A stretch of DNA of 64,000 nucleotides from Isoetes taiwanensis (taxonomy: Eukaryota > Streptophyta > Lycopodiopsida > Isoetales > Isoetaceae), in contig JAJEKV010000085.1 in the NCBI GenBank assembly GCA_021234155.1, forward strand, positions 1,996,896-2,060,895, written 5' to 3'. The notes under the pieces were generated by a model. The model ran no database searches, had not been told where the DNA came from, and worked only from the letters and a program-made list of their open reading frames with translations. Position numbers and translations under genes: made by a program. Of the stretch, positions 57,484 to 64,000 are shown in pieces. The first letter of the stretch is position 1, and each line of letters begins with the position of its first letter.

Positions 57484-59031
57484 TGTGACGTTCCAGGTAT
57501 CTATATGGTATACGTATGCATACCATGACACGTCACCAGTATATAATAGGCCTAAGGGCCCAAGTGAGGGGTTCGCCTATAATGGATTTTATTAGCTATA
57601 CTAATAAAATCAAAGGATAATTATGGATTATAATGGCATAATTAACCTAATTAAGCCATTATGGTCTAATTAACTAATTGTGACCAATGAAGGGGTGCCA
57701 CCTGGCCCAAATCGATTGGCCATGAGGGACTTACCATTTTGAGGCAAGGAATAGGGGTCCTACCCTCCAGTTCACCCCAAATTCGAATTTGGAGTGAAGG
57801 GGAGTAGCAGCCAGCAGTTTACACTTGTTTTTGCCAACACTTTACCACCAGCCTCGAGCTATGGATGCCTACCGTGACCATGGCTCTAGCCAAGACACTA
57901 GTTAGTCAATAGATAGTTTCTTTCTCGCTGACACTTCTTTGAGTAGATGGAATGATTAGATTCTCTTTTTTAAGTTGTTCTGAACACTTGAATGGTATTT
58001 ACTTAGTTCTTTCTGCTTCTTCCGTGTATTGGGAATTAAGGGAAGGGTAGAGACCTAAAAGCCTCTTAGTATTAGAGATATCTCTAGCTAGATCCCTTAA
58101 TACCCAATAATTGCGGCCTGTGCACAAGAGTCAACCTGGCTGTGGATGCTATGATGTGGTTCAGCACCAGACAACGAGTATGAGGGTGAATCGGGGGTGG
58201 GGTCTTGCCTACGCGGCTACGGGACTCCTACATTGTGCTAGACTCATAGCCGGTCATTGTTTGTGGGCCGGGTATGGGTCCTGGACACTCTCACGGAGGC
58301 GGGGGCCATAGAGGGTCATACACGGGCTCGAAAACGGGTTGGTGAGCTGACCTTTAGATTTAGGGGAGTAAGTTAGAGCACGGATGGGGGTCGCCGATGC
58401 GGCGCGTGTTCTCTAGCACACCCAGGGATCCGTCATACTTTCGGGGGAGACCTCTCGACCCTCCTCATCGGGCCCAGGAGATGCAACCCAAAGTAGTCCC
58501 GAAGGGTGATTCCTTGGGATTACGTCTCCGGAGGGCTACAAGCACGTCATAGCATGATTCAGCCTATTTGCAAAGTGTGCATAGGAGGGGCGGATGGAGT
58601 GGACAACCCTAGCCATTGTCTTATGCCAACCAACGCCATGTTATACCTCCGTCTGTTGATATCTTGAGACCCTGGCCGTCAGTTGATCCCTTGGAGTCTG
58701 AGCCCGGGGTAGCGCCTTGTCATGGTGTTATTTCATGTTATTATGGATGTATTATCTTTTTCGTGATGATGATGGATGGGCCACCCTTCGTGGTGGTATA
58801 TTATTATGCATGATGATTGTATGCTAACGTATATGTATGCTTCCGCTGTATACGATTTCCCATAGAGGACGTGGGACGAATGACACTTCCATGTTCCTCG
58901 CCCAGACACTTGGCCATCCCAAGTGGTCCGAGTATGACGGAGGGCCTTGCCATGTTGATGTGGTCGCCATAGGAGGGGAATTTCCCGTATTTATACGATG
59001 GGAGCATCATATAGACTCTGGGAACGTCACA
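57484..59031 (+). repeat. 3' LTR of H3-LTR-2 (1548 bp)
   Basis: Runs TGTGACGTTCC to GGAACGTCACA and keeps the block of about 360 bp missing from the 5' copy. Its last 45 bp hold GTATTTATACGATGGGAGCA, also present in the other LTRs of the family. Scattered substitutions versus the 5' LTR show the insertion is not recent. Confidence 0.95.
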
Positions 59032-59350
59032 AAAAGCATTTGACAGGGTTAGTAGAAAAGAGCTTGCTTTGAGACTAAATGACCTGAGTATCCAAGATGA
59101 ATTCAAAAATGTTGTAGCCTATTTGTATAAACAGGTCCTAGTAGAGCTCTCTTTTCCATTTGCTGGAACAGAAAAAGTTGCAAACACAATTGGTGTAAAA
59201 CAAGGATGTCCATGCTCCCCTACCCTTTTCGAGTTATTTATTGATGAGCTAGAGAGTTGGCTGGCCAGACTTAGTGGTGTTGGAGTTAGACTTTGGGAAG
59301 TATATTATTCAGCTTTTGTTATTTGCGGATGACATAGTACTAATCTCCAA
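58906..59350 (+). repeat. 445-bp duplicated block, copy 1 (LTR end + LINE RT)
   Basis: Matches 62368-62812 over 445 bp with no indels and about seven substitutions seen by eye. The block spans the LTR/LINE-1 junction including the AAAAG duplication, so it was copied after H3-LTR-2 inserted. Confidence 0.93.
59037..59350 (+). pseudogene. LINE-1 RT continuation, copy 1
   Basis: Continues the frame broken at 40997: AFDRVSRKELALRLNDLSIQ, then NTIGVKQGCPCSPTLFELFI (RT motif B) and, after a frame change, LLFADDIVLIS (catalytic FADD). It ends abruptly at 59350, where unrelated sequence begins. Confidence 0.88.
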
Positions 59351-59467
59351 CATAATGCCGAGCTAGAATGACGCAACAATCGCCTTCATTCGAGCTTCCT
59401 ACAAAAAGTTATGGCCTCGAAGCAAGTGACCTCTTTCCACCAAAACTCAGCACACTCTCTCCTTTCT

Positions 59468-60865
59468 CTGACGCTCCCCGAATCTATATGATGCTCCCAT
59501 CGTATAAATACGGGAAATTTCCCTCCCATGGTGACTCCATTACCATGGAAAGGACCTCCGTCTGACTCAGACCACTTGTGATGGGAAAGTGTCCGGGTGA
59601 AGGACACAGAGGTGTCATTCATCCCATGCCTTCTATGAAAATCCTATATAGCGAAAGCGTACATACATGTTAGCACCTAGCAACAATATAGATAGATAAT
59701 AATATGCCACCACAAAGGGTGGCCCATCCAATCAATAAGATGACATCACATAATATTAATATACATACAAATGCATAAAAAATAAGGGTTCTACCTTGGG
59801 CTCAAACTCAAGGGGGTCAACTAACGGTCAAGGCCTCCGGATTTCAACAGATAGAGTCATGGCAATGGCGTTGGCTGGCATAGAACAATGGCTAGGGTAG
59901 TCCACTCCATACGCCCCAATGCACACTTTGAGATAGGTCAAACATGCTATGACATGAATGTAGCCTTCCAGAGATGCAATGTCATGAATTTACCTTAGGA
60001 GACTACTCCGGATTACATCTCCCCGGTTCGATGAGGCAGATTAGGAGGAGTCCCTTTCGGGGGCACAATGGTTCTCTGGGTCTGGTAGAGGGTCCTGGCA
60101 TCACAGCGCCCACACGTCCATACCCGACTTAACCCCCCCAAAATCCATAGGTCAGCTCATCGTACCTATCGAGCCCAGGCCGTCCTCTTGGGACCGACTT
60201 TGCAGGGTGTCGGATCCATACCTGGCCCAACACAGTGACCGAATAAGCCTAATACATTGTAGGAGCCCCAGCAGCTGCGCTCAGCAAGGCTCCACCCCTG
60301 CTTCACCAATGTGGCCGTTATCTGGTGCTCAATCACAGCATAGCATCCACAGCCAGGTGGGCCTTATGCACATGCTGCATTTATTGGGATTTAAGGGAGT
60401 CTAGCTAGGAGCATCTCTACCTCTACATAGCCCTTAGGTCTCTAACCCCCGAATCCCTCAAGCACAAGAGGTGCGATGAAGAACTATCATAATTCATAAA
60501 TCCATTCATAACTTCAAATAGAACATCAATAAGAGATTAATCATCCATCTAAACAACCATGGGTTAATCTCTACCTAGAATCTCAAGCTAACTAAGTCTA
60601 CTAACCAGTATCTGAGCTAGATCTAACATCTCTCAGATCCTCCATGCTCTGCTGGCTGAATAAGCTCCCCCTCTCTCTCCAATTCGAACTGGGGCAAATT
60701 AGAGTGAAAAGCTCCAATTTGAATGACCCAAAATTAGCATCTCTACCTTGCCAAATCGATTTGGGCCAGGTGGCACCCCTTAAACTAAATTATTAATAAT
60801 AAATTTATATAGTTAATGATTAATTATTAACTAGTTATGGTGCCTAGGGCCTATTTACAATTTGA
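59468..60865 (-). repeat. Third LTR of the H3-LTR family, truncated
   Basis: Minus-oriented. The plus strand starts TGACGCTCCCCGAATC and includes the complement of the conserved GTATTTATACGATGGGAGCA; near 60755-60780 it has the complement of the CCACCTGGCCCAAATCGATT block of the H3-LTR-2 LTR. The outer end (GGAACGTCACA on the plus strand) and about 50-60 bp are missing, and no primer site or target duplication flanks it. It is a solo or fragmentary LTR. 59351-59467, left of it, is unassigned. Confidence 0.8.
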
Positions 60866-62367
60866 AGAGGTGGTTGTTCCTATGTTGGCTAGAATAGACA
60901 ATGTGGCTTGAAGGGGGCAAGGCTAATATAGGGAAATGCTATAAGATTTATTGATAATGATCAAAAAATCACGGTGGGAGAAATTATGAATTCATTTGAC
61001 GTCGTCTTTACTTATATGATACTTTTGCCAAAATGATTTTGTAGTGAGGTGTTGATATACTTTAGCATACTATAGAAATTTGTGTTGTAATATGAAGTTG
61101 TTACTTCATTTGATATTGAGCAAAGTTTGGGTGTTGGAAACATTATATAATTCTAAATCATCATTGTATATTGGGGAAGGATTTGCTTGCAAATATTGTT
61201 ATAATGATAATACAACAGGAAGACTCAACATATTTTATGTTTCCAAGGTATTTTAGTCCTGGCATTTTGATCTTACCTGGAAGAGTGTATCAGGAACACA
61301 TTGAAATGTCTTACTTTGATGACATTTCTCCTCTGAAAAGCATTTATGGTGCTGAAATGCTTGTATACCAATCTCTGGAGCTATTGTTACGGTCTACACT
61401 TAGGGGAAACTGACTGAGTTGCATTGCATAATTTTATGCCTTTGAGAACCTATATCCTCTCCCTAAACTTGCGTATGTAATAAGTAAAGCAACCTTGTAC
61501 CATTTAGAAAATGTTAGATGGAGAATTTTCTTTTTCCAACTTGTGAACTCAGACATGATAAAAAGGAAGTGCTATGATTATTAATTTTAGTGTCTTCTGT
61601 GTAACTGAAATCTACTACACAAATCTTGGAAGATGATAGAAGCCGACATCAAAATATCCACTGTTAGAAAACAAAATCTAACATTTGTTGAAATGAAAAT
61701 TATCAATAAGCTCCAGCTCATTAGTTGCACACAACTTCGCATGTCACACATCTTTGATTGGTATAAAAATGAAGCATCTCTTCAAAATTAAACTCTGTAT
61801 GCTAGCAAAATGCAACATTGGCTTAATAAAATCCTACCTAATACATGCAGCAAAAAGATGACGCAAATCCATTGAAATATATATATATATATCACCTTAA
61901 ACAACGTGCAGATAAGCTCTTGAGGATAAGCTGTTGACGAAACAGATCTGGAATAGCACAAACATGATGAGACAATGACATAAGTACCATCCTTGGGGTG
62001 CCTTAAACCAAATTGGTGGATGATGAATGCATGATAATAGAATGCGTGATAATAGAAATAATGCAAATATTAATGAAAGGAAAAGAATGCACATGGCATA
62101 CCATAGAAAAGGATGATGAAACTTGCAAGTTTGCACGACCTGCATTTCAAACATTGAACATGATCTTTCAGAGCAGTGAGACTCCTAACCAAAGCAAAAC
62201 CTGCAAGAAGAGCTTTTGCCATCCCGAAGCTATATCCTGCAATGAAAGAAAACAACTGGCTACTCAATCACAAACCAAACTCTGCAGATTCACGAATCAA
62301 GCCCTGCAGCATGCCGTAGCTGCCATGATTTTGTTTGATCCCTACACGCACAAATCTTGACATCCCT
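60866..62367. other. Unidentified DNA between LTR fragment and LINE-1 copy 2
   Basis: AT-rich with one 80-codon plus-strand frame (61171-61413; TYFMFPRYFSPGILILPGRV) of unknown family and an (AT)n tract at 61881-61892. No terminal repeats. It forms part of the ~3-kb segment lying between the two copies of the 445-bp block. Confidence 0.35.
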
Positions 62368-62812
62368 ACACTTGGCCATCCCAAGTGGTCTGAGTATGAC
62401 GGAGGGCCTTGCCATGGTGATGTGGTCGCCATAGGAGGGGAATTTCCCGTATTTATACGATGGGAGCATCATATAGACTCTGGGAACGTCACAAAAAGCA
62501 TTTGACAGGGTTAGTAGAAAAGAGCTTGCTTTGAGACTAAATGACCTGAGTATCCAAGATGAATTGAAAAATGTTGTAGCCTATTTGTATAAACAGGTCC
62601 TAGTACAGCTCTCTTTTCCATTTGCTGGAACAAAAAAAGTTGCAAACACAATTGGTGTAAAACAAGGATGTCCATGCTCCCCTACCCTTTTCGAGTTATT
62701 TATTGATGAGCTAGAGAGTTGGCTGGCCACACTTAGTGGTGTTGGAGTTAGACTTTGGGAAGTATATTATTCAACTTTTGTTATTTGCGGATGACATAGT
62801 ACTAATCTCCAA
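62368..62812 (+). repeat. 445-bp duplicated block, copy 2
   Basis: Contains about 120 bp of the H3-LTR-2 LTR end, AAAAG, and the LINE-1 RT start. Unlike copy 1 it continues uninterrupted into the rest of LINE-1, so this is probably the original right-hand junction. Confidence 0.93.
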
Positions 62813-63830
62813 AACAGCAAGCGGTTTACAGCAGCATTTAAACTTTTTGGATGCTTTTTGTGCTGAAAAGCGATTGTCCATAAATACATATAAGTCAAAA
62901 ATTATGGTGTTTGGGGGGCATGATACCGCAATATTCTCTTTTGGAGGAATACATTTATAGAAAGTAAGTGAGTATAAATATCTTAGTATTGAAGTATCAC
63001 AGAACTATAGATGGAATGTGGCGGCCCAAAAGAGGGCTTCAGGAGGCATGCAGGCATTATACTGTATGCTTCATCAGTGTAAAATCAATAATTTTGATCA
63101 CTGGAAGTTGGAAGTTTTATTGCTCTGTTCAAGTGAAACCAGTGATCCTTTATGGTAGTCCCATTTGGAGGGCAGGCTTATCAAAGAAGAGCTGGGATGA
63201 AATTGAAAATGTCCAAAAGAGGTTTTTGCTCGGAGAATTTGGGGCGGAACCCCAAACACCATATGCAATATTGTTGATAGAGGCAGGCATGCTTCCACTT
63301 GAGGTAGAAGCTCTTTGCAGGACCATAATCTATGTCAATAGGGTGCTTGCTATGGATTGTGATCGATACCCTAGATTGGCTTTAGAGCAATCCACTGTTA
63401 AAGGTTGGTATTCGGAGGTCAAACATTGGGCTGAAAGATGGCTGGGTAGTGCAACTTGGCCTAACTTGCTTAAGTTCATGGAAGTTCATGCGCAAGTTTC
63501 TGAAATAGTTGTCAAGAAAATGTGGATGTTGGAGTCAGAAAAAGAGGTTAAAAACAGTTTTTTCTTACAAATGTGAATGACTTGTAGGAATGCAAAGAAC
63601 AAAAGTATCTCCTATCCAAAAGGTGGACTAGTACTGGAAATCGTACTTAGAGGTTGTATCCCATGTCTAGATCTAGAAATTGAAATAGAGGAGCATGCAT
63701 TCATGAGATGTGCTTCTTATGCACATATTCATGATGTCTATGATATCCAGGTAACCTCTCTAAAAGATCTCTTTGATATGCCAGCACATCTTTTAAGCTT
63801 GTATGTGAAGGTCGTTTGAGAAAGAAAAGA
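62495..63830 (+). pseudogene. LINE-1, 3' half: RT, thumb and C-terminal domain
   Basis: RT from AFDRVSRKELALRLNDL through VKQGCPCSPTLFELFI and LLLFADDIVLISKTASGLQQ, then CAEKRLSINTYKSKIMVF. Continues in other frames with PVILYGSPIWRAGLSKKSWD, AILLIEAGMLPLEVEALCRT and YSEVKHWAERWLG, and ends with a Cys/His-bearing segment (IEEHAFMRCASYAHIHD) and KVV at 63819. These are the thumb and end domains of plant LINE ORF2. At least three frameshifts. With 39005-40997 it makes an almost complete ORF2. Confidence 0.88.
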
Positions 63831-64000
63831 CATAAAGAATCTATTTGAGTTCATGAAAGATTTTGAGTTAGAATGTGCTCGGATTGAGCGCCTTGAACAA
63901 TAAAATCAGATCTTTTGCCATAGAGTCCTGGGGGCCTAAATGGCTTGATCAATATATTTATTTATATTTATATTTATTTAGAATATGAAATACGAAAATT
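63831..64000 (+). other. LINE-1 3' UTR and TATTTA-rich tail
   Basis: Short trailer after the ORF2 stop ending in repeated TATTTA units (63952-63980), which may be the LINE's simple-repeat tail. The window ends here. Confidence 0.5.

Larger units (their letters stand above)
40998..59031 (+). mobile_element. H3-LTR-2: chromovirus-type LTR element carrying a histone H3 gene
   Basis: An 18-kb plus-strand LTR retrotransposon including nested insertions. LTRs 40998-42187 and 57484-59031, AAAAG duplicated at both sides, primer site 42189-42201, polypurine tract 57471-57483. Content in order: H3-fold gene (42848-48029, split by Copia-2), gene B (48263-49567), unknown frames near 49.8 and 54 kb, gag (about 54790-55500), integrase and chromodomain (55530-56956, split by a MITE). 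Protease, RT, RNase H and the integrase zinc domain are deleted at a junction near 55510. The element sits inside LINE-1. Gene order and LTR ends match H3-LTR-1. Confidence 0.95.

Noticed and set aside
1-64000. CRISPR arrays, rRNA, tRNA genes, bacterial operons
   Set aside because: None seen. The only tRNA-related sequences are 12-13 nt primer-binding sites of the LTR elements.

Overview
The window looks like plant nuclear DNA from a large, repeat-rich genome. Host-type genes have GT..AG introns (an SRC2-like C2-domain gene at the left edge, a decayed spinster-type transporter near 11.3-12.3 kb). Most of the rest is Ty1/copia, Ty3/gypsy chromovirus, LINE and MITE sequence inserted into one another. 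A non-seed land plant such as a fern or lycophyte is possible but is only an impression. No rRNA, tRNA, CRISPR or bacterial-type operon was seen.

Layout. 0-0.9 kb: end of the SRC2-like gene. 4.5-7.1 kb: decayed, 5'-truncated copia element (minus). 7.1-9.5 kb: unrecognised repeat-bearing DNA ending in poly(A). 10-12.3 kb: GRAS-like fragment and spinster-like pseudogene. 12.3-19.4 kb: little recognisable, with a CCACCAC-rich array at 18.6-19.2 kb. 19.5-20.9 and 31.3-31.65 kb: two halves of a transposon-type gene split by element H3-LTR-1 (20,886-31,292, minus). 32.6-38.4 kb: decayed minus-strand gene with a Ulp1-type protease domain, interrupted by a LINE 3' end and CACCACA arrays. 39.0-41.0 kb: 5' half of a LINE, interrupted by element H3-LTR-2 (40,998-59,031, plus). 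59.0-64.0 kb: the rest of that LINE, partly duplicated around a third LTR of the same family.

Main discovery. H3-LTR-1 and H3-LTR-2 are related LTR retrotransposons with matching LTR ends (TGTGACG(T/C)TCC ... GGAACGTCACA), exact 5-bp target duplications (TCCAT; AAAAG), initiator-Met-tRNA primer sites and chromodomain-type integrase ends. Between the 5' LTR and gag each carries a two-gene cassette in the same order and sense: (A) a protein starting like histone H3 (MARTK / MANTK) and ending in a full H3 histone fold, with an unusually long middle region; and (B) a second gene with no family I recognise, homologous between the two elements. The H3 frame of H3-LTR-1 is open for 381 codons while the rest of that element is decayed. 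Three of the four cassette genes have a TATA-like box 70-115 bp upstream of their ATG, which suggests separate transcription. Both copies lack reverse transcriptase, so they would depend on enzymes from elsewhere. I know of no described retrotransposon carrying a histone H3 gene; novelty needs a literature and database check.

Insertion history read from the nesting: LINE-1, then H3-LTR-2 into its reverse-transcriptase frame; later Copia-2 into the H3 gene of H3-LTR-2 and a 321-bp MITE into its integrase; and a duplication of the LTR/LINE junction.
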